64,000 nucleotides of DNA from JACNKJ01 sp964344565. GTDB taxonomy: Bacteria > Krumholzibacteriota > Krumholzibacteriia > JACNKJ01. Numbering within the stretch: position 1 is the stretch's first letter; every line of letters begins with the position of its first letter. This document shows positions 19,746 to 27,850 of this stretch, in pieces. A program made the position numbers and the translations under genes. Location: contig CAYFNT010000004.1 in assembly GCA_964344565.1 (NCBI GenBank), positions 124,001-188,000 of the forward strand. Reading direction: 5' to 3'. The notes beneath the pieces were generated by a model. The model ran no database searches, was not told the origin of the DNA, and saw only the letters and a list, made by a program, of their open reading frames with translations.

Positions 19746-20723
19746 GTGAAAGTCGGAGTGCTTGGTTGCGGACATCTGGGAAGCATCCACGCCCGGGTCT
19801 GGTCGGAGATTCCCGGGGCGGAACTGGTGGGCGTGCACGATCTGCTTCGGGAACGGGCCGAGGCGGTGGCCGGCAAGCTGGGCTGCGCCGTCTTCGACGA
19901 TCCTGCCGAACTCGCCGGGAAGGCCGAAGCGCTCAGCATCTGCGTTCCCACGCCGAACCATCGGGACGTGGCCCTGGCCGCCCTGGCCGAAGGCTGCCAC
20001 CTGCTGGTGGAAAAACCCCTCGCCTCCAGCAGCGCCGAGGGCGAGGAGATCCTCGAGGCGGCAGAGGCCCGGAAACTTCAGGTGATGGTGGGGCACGTGG
20101 AGCGTTTCAATCCCGCCATGATCGCGGCCCTGCCCTATCTGAACAGACCGGGTTTCGTGGAGAGCACGCGTATCGCGCCCTTCGTGAGTCGCGGCAGCGA
20201 TGTGCCCGTGGTCAGCGACCTGATGATCCACGACATCGATCTGCTCTGCATGCTCCTGGACGACGAGCCCGAGAGCCTCGACGCCGCCGGCATTCCCGTG
20301 CTCACCCCCGATGTGGACATCGCCAACGCGCGCCTTCGCTTCAAGGGCGGCTGCGTGGCCAATCTGACTTCCAGCCGCATCAGCCTGAAGCGGGAGAGGA
20401 AGATCCGTTTCTTCCAGGCCGACAGCTACCTGGCCGTGAATCTCATGGAGAAGAAGGTGAGCCGAGTGGCCAAGGGGCCGGGCTTCGACGCCGCGGTCAT
20501 GCGGGCCATGCTCGATCCCGCCTCATTGAGCGAACTGAACATGGAGGAGCTCATCGAGGAGGGCGGCATCGAGGTTCCCGACGCGGAGCCCCTGCGTCTG
20601 GAGCTGGAGGCCTTCCACGACGCTCTCGTGAAGAAGGAGCCCGTGCCGGTGAGCGGCGCGGACGGGCTGCGCGCCCTGCGCGTGGCCGAGCGCATTCTGG
20701 AGCAGGTGAAGGGCAATGCCTGA
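19746..20723 (+). CDS. Gfo/Idh/MocA-family oxidoreductase of the lipid A cluster
   Basis: A 325-aa NAD(P)-dependent sugar dehydrogenase-like protein. The Rossmann motif GVLGCGHLGSIHAR is at the N-terminus. EKPLA (about residue 97) carries the family catalytic lysine, and MIHDIDLL (about 160) carries the conserved histidine. It lies between lpxA and lpxB, and its end overlaps lpxB. In Acidithiobacillus and Leptospira a gene of this family at this place, gnnA, oxidises UDP-GlcNAc so that GnnB can make the 3-amino sugar for amide-linked lipid A. No aminotransferase is adjacent here, so GnnA function is only a hypothesis. Confidence 0.8.
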   Translation: MKVGVLGCGHLGSIHARVWSEIPGAELVGVHDLLRERAEAVAGKLGCAVFDDPAELAGKAEALSICVPTPNHRDVALAALAEGCHLLVEKPLASSSAEGEEILEAAEARKLQVMVGHVERFNPAMIAALPYLNRPGFVESTRIAPFVSRGSDVPVVSDLMIHDIDLLCMLLDDEPESLDAAGIPVLTPDVDIANARLRFKGGCVANLTSSRISLKRERKIRFFQADSYLAVNLMEKKVSRVAKGPGFDAAVMRAMLDPASLSELNMEELIEEGGIEVPDAEPLRLELEAFHDALVKKEPVPVSGADGLRALRVAERILEQVKGNA

Positions 20724-21840
20724 TTCGCCATTCATCCTCATGGTCGCCGGGGAGGCCAGCGGCGACCAGGCGGCCGCTCCCGTGGTGGCGGCCCTGCTGC
20801 GGGAGTATCCCGGGGCGAGGATCCTCGCGGTGGGGGGACCGCGCATGAGGGAGGCCGGAGCCGAGATCCTCTTCGATTTCTCCGAACTCGCCGTCATGGG
20901 CTTCGCCGAGGTCCTCAGGCACCTGCCGCGGCTTCTGAGGCGACGTCGCGAAGTGAAGGCATTGCTGCGAAGCGGAAAGCCCGATCTCTTCATTCCCGTG
21001 GACGCACCCGGCTTCAATCTGCCCCTGGCCCGCGAGGCCAGGAAGCGCGGGATTCCCGCGTTCTACTACATCGCGCCTCAGGTCTGGGCCTGGGGCGAAG
21101 GACGCGTGGCCGCCATGCGTCGCGATCTCGCGGGACTCGCGGTGATCCTGCCCTTCGAGGAGGCCTGGTTCAAGGAACGGGGGGTCCATGCCCGCTTCGT
21201 GGGACATCCCCTGGCCGGTCGCTTCGATGCCTTGCCGCTGCCCTCTGACCAGCCCCGCCGCATCGGGCTCATGCCCGGGAGCCGGGCCCAGGAGGTCTCC
21301 CGGCATCTGCCCAGACTGCTGAGAGCCGCGGAAATCTTAGGAACCAGGCGGGTGGGATTGGAGTTTTCACTGCTTGAAGCCGGTTCGCTAAGCCCTGATT
21401 ACTACGATCAATACCTCGAACACTTCCAGCATACCCTTAAGCGCTTCCGGGGGGATTCGGCTGAGTTCTTCGCGGAACAGGATCTCCTCTGGGCCAGCAG
21501 CGGCACGGCCACGCTCGAGGCCGCGCTCGCGGATCGTCCCATGGTGGTTCTCTACCGCACTGGACCCCTGAACTACCAGCTCGCTCGTCGGCTCGTCTCC
21601 CTGGACCGCATCGCCCTGGTGAACCTGGTGGCCCAGCGGGAACTGGTGCCCGAACTCATCCAGAAAGGGGCCGAGGCGGAGAACCTGGCCCTGGCCATGT
21701 TCGCCCTGCTCACCGACGAGGGATCGCGGGCCCGGCAGAGGGCGGGCTTCGCGGAGATCCGCCGGCAGCTGGGCTCGGAGGATCCGGGCGAGAACGTGGC
21801 GCGTCTGGCTCGGGAGATCCTGGAGGGGCATGAGCGATAG
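20716..21840 (+). CDS. lpxB: lipid-A-disaccharide synthase
   Basis: A 374-aa GT19 glycosyltransferase that joins UDP-diacylglucosamine and lipid X to form the lipid A disaccharide at the inner membrane. Signature motifs are AGEASGDQ (about 11-18), VDAPGFNLPLAR, YYIAPQVWAWG and FVGHPLAGRF. A C-terminal donor-binding part contains SSGTATLEAAL. It overlaps the upstream dehydrogenase by 8 bp and the downstream acyltransferase-like gene by 11 bp. Confidence 0.96.
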   Translation: MPDSPFILMVAGEASGDQAAAPVVAALLREYPGARILAVGGPRMREAGAEILFDFSELAVMGFAEVLRHLPRLLRRRREVKALLRSGKPDLFIPVDAPGFNLPLAREARKRGIPAFYYIAPQVWAWGEGRVAAMRRDLAGLAVILPFEEAWFKERGVHARFVGHPLAGRFDALPLPSDQPRRIGLMPGSRAQEVSRHLPRLLRAAEILGTRRVGLEFSLLEAGSLSPDYYDQYLEHFQHTLKRFRGDSAEFFAEQDLLWASSGTATLEAALADRPMVVLYRTGPLNYQLARRLVSLDRIALVNLVAQRELVPELIQKGAEAENLALAMFALLTDEGSRARQRAGFAEIRRQLGSEDPGENVARLAREILEGHER

Positions 21841-22561
21841 GCTCTGGCAGGCGGGTGGACGGGACATCCCCATCGCCGAGGTGAAGAAACTCCAGCGGCG
21901 GGGCCGTGCCCTGGGCCGCTTCATGCGCCTCTATGGCAGCACCTGGAGGCTGAGGGAAGAGACCCGCGACGAGGTCGACAAGCTGCGCGCAAGTTGTCCC
22001 CACGGGGCCGTCATCTTCGCCATTCCCCATAGCCGCCTGAGCATGCTCGCCTACAGCCATCGCGATCGACATCCCCAGGTGCTCATCAGCAGCAGCCGCG
22101 ACGGCATCTTCATGACCGCCATCGCCGAGGCCATGGGACTGGGCACCGTGTCGGGCTCGTCCAGTCGCGGAGGAGCGGCGGCCCTGCGGGAGATGGTACG
22201 GCGCTCGTCGCGAGGCCTGGATATCGCCATCACGGTGGACGGCCCCCGCGGCCCCCGCGGTCGGGTGAAGCCCGGTATCCTGGCCCTCGCCGCCATGACC
22301 GGCGCGCCGGTGCTGCCGGTGGCCGCCGCCGCGGCGCCGCGAAAGGTCTTTCGAAGCTGGGACAAGACCGTGCTGCCGCTTCCCTTCTCTCGCGTGCTCG
22401 TGCGTCACGGCGAGCCTATCTGGCTGGCCCGCGATGCGGACGAGGATCGCCGCGAAGAGTTTCGCCTTGAAATCGAGCGCGCCTTGCAGACATTGACCGA
22501 CGACCTGGACAGGCGTCTGGGCGCCGAGCTCATTCCCCCCGACGAGGAAACCGATGGATAG
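21830..22561 (+). CDS. DUF374 lysophospholipid-acyltransferase-like protein
   Basis: A 243-aa DUF374 family member. The motifs seen are IPHSRLSMLAY (about residue 65), LISSSRDGIFMTAIAEAMG, GSSSRGGAAALREM and ITVDGPRGPRGRVKPG. These match the substrate-binding blocks of the LPLAT/LpxL superfamily, although the classical HX4D is not evident. In many genomes DUF374 genes sit in lipid A operons beside waaA and lpxK, where a role in lipid A acylation or transport is assumed. Here it is directly between lpxB and lpxK with overlaps on both sides. Confidence 0.82.
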   Translation: MSDRLWQAGGRDIPIAEVKKLQRRGRALGRFMRLYGSTWRLREETRDEVDKLRASCPHGAVIFAIPHSRLSMLAYSHRDRHPQVLISSSRDGIFMTAIAEAMGLGTVSGSSSRGGAAALREMVRRSSRGLDIAITVDGPRGPRGRVKPGILALAAMTGAPVLPVAAAAAPRKVFRSWDKTVLPLPFSRVLVRHGEPIWLARDADEDRREEFRLEIERALQTLTDDLDRRLGAELIPPDEETDG

Positions 22562-23576
22562 TCCCCTCAAGGATCTTCGCACTCCCCTGGAGCGCCTGCC
22601 CCGCCAACCGGGCGCCTTCATGCGGGCCTCGGCCCGACTCTACGGAACCCTCTCGGCCATCAACGGCGCCTACCTCAGGGCCCTGCCGCGTATCCGGACC
22701 CTGGCGCCCCTGATCTCCGTGGGGAACCTAGAGGTGGGGGGCACGGGCAAGACGCCGGTGCTGGCATCCCTGGCCACGATCCTCGCCGAGATGGGTTTCA
22801 GGCCTGGCCTGCTCACGGGACTGGGCGAGGGCGGCTCCTCGGGCATCCTCAGCGAGAGCGACGCGACCTTCCCCGCGGAGGCGCCCGACGAAGCCCTGCT
22901 CCTGGCCAGGCGCTTCCCGGACATGCCCGTGACCGCGGCCCGTCCCAAGTGGAAGGGGGCGCGGATTCTGGATCGGGGAGGGCGCTGCGACTTGATCCTG
23001 CTGGACGACGGATTCCAGCACCGCCGCCTGGAGCGCAAACTCGATCTGGTCCTGCTCTCCGGCGCCGTGCCCATGCGGAAGGATCGGGTACTGCCGGCCG
23101 GTCCCCTGCGAGAGTTTCCCTCGGCGCTGGCCCGGGCCGACGCCTTCTTCCTGCCGTCCCACTACGAGGCTCCGGGCGATCTGCCCGAGCGTCCCGTTTT
23201 CCGCTTCAGCACGCGCAACACGGGGATCTTCGATCTCGAGGGGAATCGGATCGAACGGATGGAGAATCCCTTCATGGTCATCTCGGCCATCGCCCGTCCC
23301 GGGCGTTTCGAGAAGGCGGCCGAGGCCTGGGGCGATACGGCCCTGAGGCTGCGTTTCCGGGACCACGCGCCCTGGAGCATCGAGATCCGCGATGCGGTGG
23401 CCGAGGCCATGGAAGGATGCGAAACCTGCCAGCCCCTGCTCACCGAGAAGGACGCCGCGCGCTGGGGCGCGAGCTGGGATCTGCCCGGCCACAGGCCCCT
23501 CTACCTCGACCTGGAGATCGACTGGGAGGATCCCGAAGGCCTACGCCATTGGCTCGCAAGCAGTTTGAAGGCCTGA
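22554..23576 (+). CDS. lpxK: tetraacyldisaccharide 4'-kinase
   Basis: A 340-aa membrane-associated P-loop kinase that phosphorylates the 4' position of the lipid A disaccharide. LISVGNLEVGGTGKTPVLA holds the Walker A (about residues 57-70). The conserved LLDDGFQHRRLERKLDLVL block and LPAGPLREFPSAL are present. The short hydrophobic N-terminal region fits the usual membrane anchor. waaA (Kdo transferase), which often sits just upstream, is not in this cluster. Confidence 0.94.
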   Translation: MDSPLKDLRTPLERLPRQPGAFMRASARLYGTLSAINGAYLRALPRIRTLAPLISVGNLEVGGTGKTPVLASLATILAEMGFRPGLLTGLGEGGSSGILSESDATFPAEAPDEALLLARRFPDMPVTAARPKWKGARILDRGGRCDLILLDDGFQHRRLERKLDLVLLSGAVPMRKDRVLPAGPLREFPSALARADAFFLPSHYEAPGDLPERPVFRFSTRNTGIFDLEGNRIERMENPFMVISAIARPGRFEKAAEAWGDTALRLRFRDHAPWSIEIRDAVAEAMEGCETCQPLLTEKDAARWGASWDLPGHRPLYLDLEIDWEDPEGLRHWLASSLKA

Positions 23577-23595
23577 GACCGCCCTTTCCCCCTCA

Positions 23596-23624
23596 TTGAA
23601 AGCCCGGGGCGCCTGGGCTAGATT
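23596..23624 (+). promoter_or_regulatory. promoter of nadB operon
   Basis: A -35 TTGAAA (23596-23601), exact 17-bp spacer and -10 TAGATT (23619-23624) form a good sigma70-type promoter. The expected transcription start, 6-7 bp downstream, coincides with the ATG at 23631. This suggests a leaderless or nearly leaderless mRNA. Confidence 0.65.
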
Positions 23625-23630
23625 GTGTCC

Positions 23631-25235
23631 ATGGTCAATCACCAGAAGAAAACCGACTTCCTGGTCATCGGCAGCGGCGTGGCCGGTCTGGCCTTCGCCA
23701 TCAAGGCGGCCGAGCTGGGCAAGGTGCTCGTGGTCACCAAGCTGGGCGGCGCCGACACCAATACCTGGAAGGCCCAGGGCGGCATCGCGGCGGTGGTGGA
23801 TCCCGAGGACAGCTTCGCCTCCCACGTGGACGACACCCTCAAGGCCGGCGCCGGCCTCTGCGACGAGAAGCGCGTCGTGGAGATGGTGGAGGCCGGACCC
23901 GCCCGCATCCGCGAACTCCTGGACTGGGGACTGCCCTTCAGCCGCGAAGGCGAGAAACTGGCCCTGGGTCGGGAAGGCGGCCACTCCTTCCGCCGCATTC
24001 TCCACGTGGCCGATTTCACGGGCCGCGAGCTGGAGCGCGTGCTGCTGGAGCGGATCAAGGCCGATCCGAACATCACCCTTCTCGAGGACCATCTTGCCCT
24101 GAACCTGGCCACCGAGCGCCACCTTCGCTCGGGCGGGCAGGAACGTCGGGTCTACGGCGCCTACATCTTCGATCGGGGGCCCCAGGAGATCCTGGAAGTG
24201 GCGGCCCGATGGACGGTGCTGGCCACGGGCGGCGCGGGGAAGGTCTACAGCTACACGAGCAATCCCGACCTGGCCACCGGAGACGGCGTGGCCATGGCCT
24301 ATCGGGCCGGGGCCCGCATCAGCAATCTGGAATTCGTGCAGTTCCATCCCACCTGCCTCTATCATCGCAAACTGCGCACGCAGCTCATCAGCGAGGCCGT
24401 GCGGGGCGAGGGTGCCCTGCTGCGGAACCTGGCGGGGGAGGCCTTCATGGAGGGCTACACCCTGCAGAAGGAACTCGCCCCTCGGGACATCGTGGCGCGG
24501 GCCATCGACCATGAGATGAAACGCCGGGGCGACAAGCACGTGCTGCTGGATTTCCTGCCCATCGGGAAGGATCGCATCCCGGAGCGATTCCCCACCATCT
24601 TCGAGAATCTCATGGGCGTGGGCATCGACCCGCGGGAACGTCCGGTGCCCGTGGTGCCCGCCGCCCACTATTTCTGCGGCGGCGTCGAGGTGGCCAAGGA
24701 CGGAAAGACCAGCCTGGATCGGCTGCTGGCGCTGGGCGAGGTGAGTTCCTCGGGCGTGCACGGCGCCAATCGCCTGGCAAGCAACTCCCTGCTGGAGGCA
24801 CTGGTCTTCGCCCACTGGGCCTTCGAGGGTCTGCAGGAGGATTTCGAGCCGGGCTCCGATCTGCCCGATCTTCGTCCCTGGAGCACGGTGGGGGTGAAGG
24901 ACTACCGGGAGACCGTGGTCCTGGATCACGACTGGGACCTGGTGCGCCGGATCATGATGGACTACGTGGGCATCGTGCGCAGCGACGAGCGCCTGCTCCT
25001 GGCCCGCGACCGGTTGCGCCACGTGCGGGAGACAGTGGAGCGCTTCTACTGGAAGTACCGAATCAACAGCGAACTCATCGAACTGAGGAACATCGCCCAG
25101 GTGGCCGAGCTCATCGTGCGCTCGGCCCTGCGCCGCAAGGAAAGCCGCGGCCTGCATTTCAATCTGGACCATCCCGAGCCAGAACCCGGGCCGGCCCGCT
25201 CGACGCTCATCGAGCAGGAAATCCTGCACGCCTGA
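23631..25235 (+). CDS. nadB: L-aspartate oxidase
   Basis: A flavoprotein of about 534 aa that oxidises aspartate to iminoaspartate, the first step of de novo NAD synthesis. FAD-binding GSGVAGLAFAIKAAELG opens the protein. QGGIAAVVDP, LATGGAGKVY, the active-site region FVQFHPTCLY, RDIVARAID and GVHGANRLASNSLLEALVF are all present, so the oxidase rather than a succinate dehydrogenase subunit is likely. ATG 23631 is chosen; GTG 23625 is two codons upstream but lies against the -10 box. nadA and nadC are not in the window. The methyltransferase gene begins 1 bp after the stop. Confidence 0.93.
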   Translation: MVNHQKKTDFLVIGSGVAGLAFAIKAAELGKVLVVTKLGGADTNTWKAQGGIAAVVDPEDSFASHVDDTLKAGAGLCDEKRVVEMVEAGPARIRELLDWGLPFSREGEKLALGREGGHSFRRILHVADFTGRELERVLLERIKADPNITLLEDHLALNLATERHLRSGGQERRVYGAYIFDRGPQEILEVAARWTVLATGGAGKVYSYTSNPDLATGDGVAMAYRAGARISNLEFVQFHPTCLYHRKLRTQLISEAVRGEGALLRNLAGEAFMEGYTLQKELAPRDIVARAIDHEMKRRGDKHVLLDFLPIGKDRIPERFPTIFENLMGVGIDPRERPVPVVPAAHYFCGGVEVAKDGKTSLDRLLALGEVSSSGVHGANRLASNSLLEALVFAHWAFEGLQEDFEPGSDLPDLRPWSTVGVKDYRETVVLDHDWDLVRRIMMDYVGIVRSDERLLLARDRLRHVRETVERFYWKYRINSELIELRNIAQVAELIVRSALRRKESRGLHFNLDHPEPEPGPARSTLIEQEILHA

Positions 25236-25236
25236 C

Positions 25237-25989
25237 ATGCCGAAGCCCTGGTACATCGACGGATTCGGAGCCCACTACCTGGAGCTCTACGCTCACCGCA
25301 ACGTCCGCGAAGCGGCCCAGGCGGTGAAGTTGCTGGACGGCGCGGGCCTGGATCTCGCCGGCCTGAGCATCCTGGATTTGGGCTGCGGACCGGGACGGCA
25401 CATCGCGGCCCTGAACCGTCGCGGCACCCGGGTGCTCGGCCTGGACCTGTCCACCGATCTCCTGCGCGAGGCGCGACGTCGGGGCGGCGGCCGCGAGGGA
25501 AGCCAGCTCATTCGCGGCGACATGCGCCGGCTGCCACTGGCGGACGAATCGGTGGACGGCGTGCTCAGCATGTTCACCAGCTTCGGCTACTTCCCAGGGG
25601 ACGCGGAAAACTGGACGGTGCTCGAGGAGGTGGACCGGGTGCTTCGCCCCGGCGGATTCTATCTCTTCGATTTCCTCAATCGCGCCAAGGTGCTGAAGGA
25701 CCTCCGCCCCGAAAGCCGGCAGGAGAGCGATCGATTCCTCGCCGAGGAACGCCGCCGGGTGGAAGGGGATCGGGTCTTCAAGGAGGTGCGCATCCTCGAG
25801 AGGAAGAGCGGCGAGGAGACCCTTCGCTACGAGGAAAGCGTGAGGCTCTTCAGTCGGGCGGAGATCGTCGAGGCGGCGGAGCTGCGGGGACTTCGCGTGG
25901 AGCGAGGTTGGGGGAGCTACTCCGGACAGGCCTACTCCGAAGCGGAGAGCCCGCGGCTCATCCTGCTCTTCCGGAAGGACACGCCGTGA
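25237..25989 (+). CDS. class I SAM-dependent methyltransferase in the bacillithiol operon
   Basis: A 250-aa methyltransferase. Motif I ILDLGCGPGRHIAALNRRG binds SAM (about 47-65). GLDLSTDLL follows as motif II, GDMRRLPLADESVDGVLSMF as motif III, and VLRPGGFYLFDF as the post-motif. The substrate is not evident from sequence. It lies between nadB and bshC with a 4-bp overlap into bshC, so it is probably translated with the bacillithiol genes. An N-methyl-bacillithiol methyltransferase is known in green sulfur bacteria (NmbA), so methylation of bacillithiol is a plausible role. A ubiquinone/menaquinone-type or unrelated small-molecule methyltransferase remains possible. Confidence 0.8.
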   Translation: MPKPWYIDGFGAHYLELYAHRNVREAAQAVKLLDGAGLDLAGLSILDLGCGPGRHIAALNRRGTRVLGLDLSTDLLREARRRGGGREGSQLIRGDMRRLPLADESVDGVLSMFTSFGYFPGDAENWTVLEEVDRVLRPGGFYLFDFLNRAKVLKDLRPESRQESDRFLAEERRRVEGDRVFKEVRILERKSGEETLRYEESVRLFSRAEIVEAAELRGLRVERGWGSYSGQAYSEAESPRLILLFRKDTP

Positions 25990-27131
25990 AGCTGTCCCGG
26001 CGGGAACTGCCCGCGCCTCGCATCTTCGAGGAGCCTTTCGACGATGGGAAAGCCTTCGCGCCCGCGGCGGGCATCCTCGAGGCCATGGAACCCTTCGCGC
26101 ATTCGGCGGCCGCGCGGAAGAAGCTCGAGCATCTCGCGGGGGGACGAGGGCGGGTCTTCGTCACCGGACAGCAGCCCTGCTTTCCCCTGCCCCTGGGGCT
26201 CACCCTTCAGAAAGCCGCCACGGCCCTCGCGCTTGCGCGCGAATCGGAACACGGCGTGGCGGTGTTCTGGAATGGCAGCGACGACAGCGATTTCGAGGAA
26301 GCCGCCTCCCAGTTCCTTCCCCGAGTGGGGCGCTCGCCCTTGCGCGTCGCCCTGCCCGCGCATCTCGAGCGCAAGGGGCGCCGGGTGGGAGATCTGGATC
26401 CCGGCCCGGCATTCGCGGACCTCGCGAAGCTGAGGCCGCTGCCCTTCGAGCCTCGTTCCGGGGAGGATCTGGGACGCTTTCACGCCCGGGTTCTGGCGGA
26501 GCTCTTCGCCGGGGAGGGCCTGTTGATTCTCGACGCCAGAAGCCCCGCCCTGGCCGAGGCGGGAAGGGAGCTCTGGCGTCGCTACCGGGATCGCCGGATC
26601 GAGGTGGCCCGCAGCGTCGATGCCGAGGGTGACCGTCTCGAATCGGAGGGACTCCCGCGTCCCCTGCGCAGGGGCATCGGCGAACGGGCCCTATTCCTGA
26701 TCAAGGAAAGCCGGCGGCGCCTGCCTTCCCAAGAGGACTACCCCGACGCCCTGGCGCGCCGGCTCGAGGAGGCCGAGAGCGGCCTCTCGCCCAACGTGGT
26801 GCTGAGGCCCATGCTCCAGGACAGCGTGCTGCCGGTCGCCGGCGCGGTGCTAGGTCCCTCGGAGTGGCTCTATCATCACCAGATCCGTCCGGCCTTCGAG
26901 ATCCTGGATACGCCCTTCCCGCAGCCCTGGCCCAGACTGGATGCCGCGGGCCCCTGGGAACTCGAGCGCGAAACGCCGCCCGCGGAAGGAAGAAGGCACA
27001 GCCCCCTGCTGGATGTGGACCTTCGCCTGGGCGAAGCCGGTCGGCTCATCGACCTGGCTCAAGTTCACCTGGAAGACTGGCGGGAAAAGAACTACCATCG
27101 CCTGATTCCGGACGGAGAGGAACGCCCATGA
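25986..27131 (+). CDS. bshC: bacillithiol synthase BshC, compact form
   Basis: The cysteine-adding enzyme of bacillithiol synthesis. Diagnostic blocks are VTGQQPCFPLPLGLTLQKAA (about residue 58), AVFWNGSDDSDFEEA (about 92), and SPNVVLRPMLQDSVLPVAGA followed by GPSEWLYHHQI (about 265-300). At 381 aa it is much shorter than the usual length of about 540. The N-terminal region before GQQ is trimmed and the long C-terminal coiled-coil part is mostly missing. No frameshift is apparent and the reading frame is continuous. GTG 25986 overlaps the methyltransferase stop and the gene's TGA overlaps bshB1. Confidence 0.88.
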   Translation: MKLSRRELPAPRIFEEPFDDGKAFAPAAGILEAMEPFAHSAAARKKLEHLAGGRGRVFVTGQQPCFPLPLGLTLQKAATALALARESEHGVAVFWNGSDDSDFEEAASQFLPRVGRSPLRVALPAHLERKGRRVGDLDPGPAFADLAKLRPLPFEPRSGEDLGRFHARVLAELFAGEGLLILDARSPALAEAGRELWRRYRDRRIEVARSVDAEGDRLESEGLPRPLRRGIGERALFLIKESRRRLPSQEDYPDALARRLEEAESGLSPNVVLRPMLQDSVLPVAGAVLGPSEWLYHHQIRPAFEILDTPFPQPWPRLDAAGPWELERETPPAEGRRHSPLLDVDLRLGEAGRLIDLAQVHLEDWREKNYHRLIPDGEERP

Positions 27132-27850
27132 GAATACTGGCCTGCGGTGCCCATCCCGACGATGTGGAGATCGCCTGCGGCGGCAGCCTGGCCCTGGCCG
27201 TGGCCCAGGGACACGAGGTGCTCGCCCTGGACCTCACCCGGGGTGAGATGGGCTCCAATGGGGATCCGGATCTCAGGGCCGCCGAGGCCGCCGAAGCCGG
27301 GCGCATCCTGGGCCTGGCCGAACGCCATCAGGCGGGCCTGCCCGACGGGGGGCTCAACGCCCGCGACGACCGGCAGCGCCGCTCGGTGGTGGAGTGGCTT
27401 CGCCGATTGGCGCCAGACCTGCTCATCATCCCGGCCCGGGAGAACCGTCACCCCGATCATGACCAGGCCCACCTCCTTCTCAAGGAGGGCGTGTTCCTGG
27501 CGGGATTGACCCAGTTCGAGGCCGAGGGCGAGGCGCGCCGCCCCCGGGCCGTGTACGAGACCATGGAGAGACGCATCTACCGTCCCGATTTCGTGGTGGA
27601 CGTGAGTGCCCATCGAGAGACCAAGGAGGCCTCGCTCCGGGCCTACGCCAGCCAGTTCATCCGCGAGGAGGGGCAGGCGGCCACGCTCATCAACGATCCG
27701 GCCTTCCTCGAGGCCATCCGCGCCCGCGATCGCTACTTCGGCGAATTGGCCGGCTGCGATTTCGCCGAACCCTTCCGGGCCGTGGAACTGCTGCGGCTCG
27801 ATACGCTGGATGCCCTACTGCCCGGGGAAAGGAAACTCAGCGATGAGTGA
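27128..27850 (+). CDS. bshB1: bacillithiol biosynthesis deacetylase BshB1
   Basis: A 240-aa zinc-dependent LmbE-family hydrolase that deacetylates GlcNAc-malate to GlcN-malate. The metal-binding AHPDDVEIACGG is at residues 7-18. TRGEMGSNGDPDLRAAEAAEAG, the conserved RHPDHDQAH-type segment (NRHPDHDQAHLLL, about 117) and VDVSAHRETKEASLRAYASQ complete the family pattern. An Mca-like amidase belongs to the same family, but its location between bshC and bshA favours BshB1. Confidence 0.92.
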   Translation: MRILACGAHPDDVEIACGGSLALAVAQGHEVLALDLTRGEMGSNGDPDLRAAEAAEAGRILGLAERHQAGLPDGGLNARDDRQRRSVVEWLRRLAPDLLIIPARENRHPDHDQAHLLLKEGVFLAGLTQFEAEGEARRPRAVYETMERRIYRPDFVVDVSAHRETKEASLRAYASQFIREEGQAATLINDPAFLEAIRARDRYFGELAGCDFAEPFRAVELLRLDTLDALLPGERKLSDE

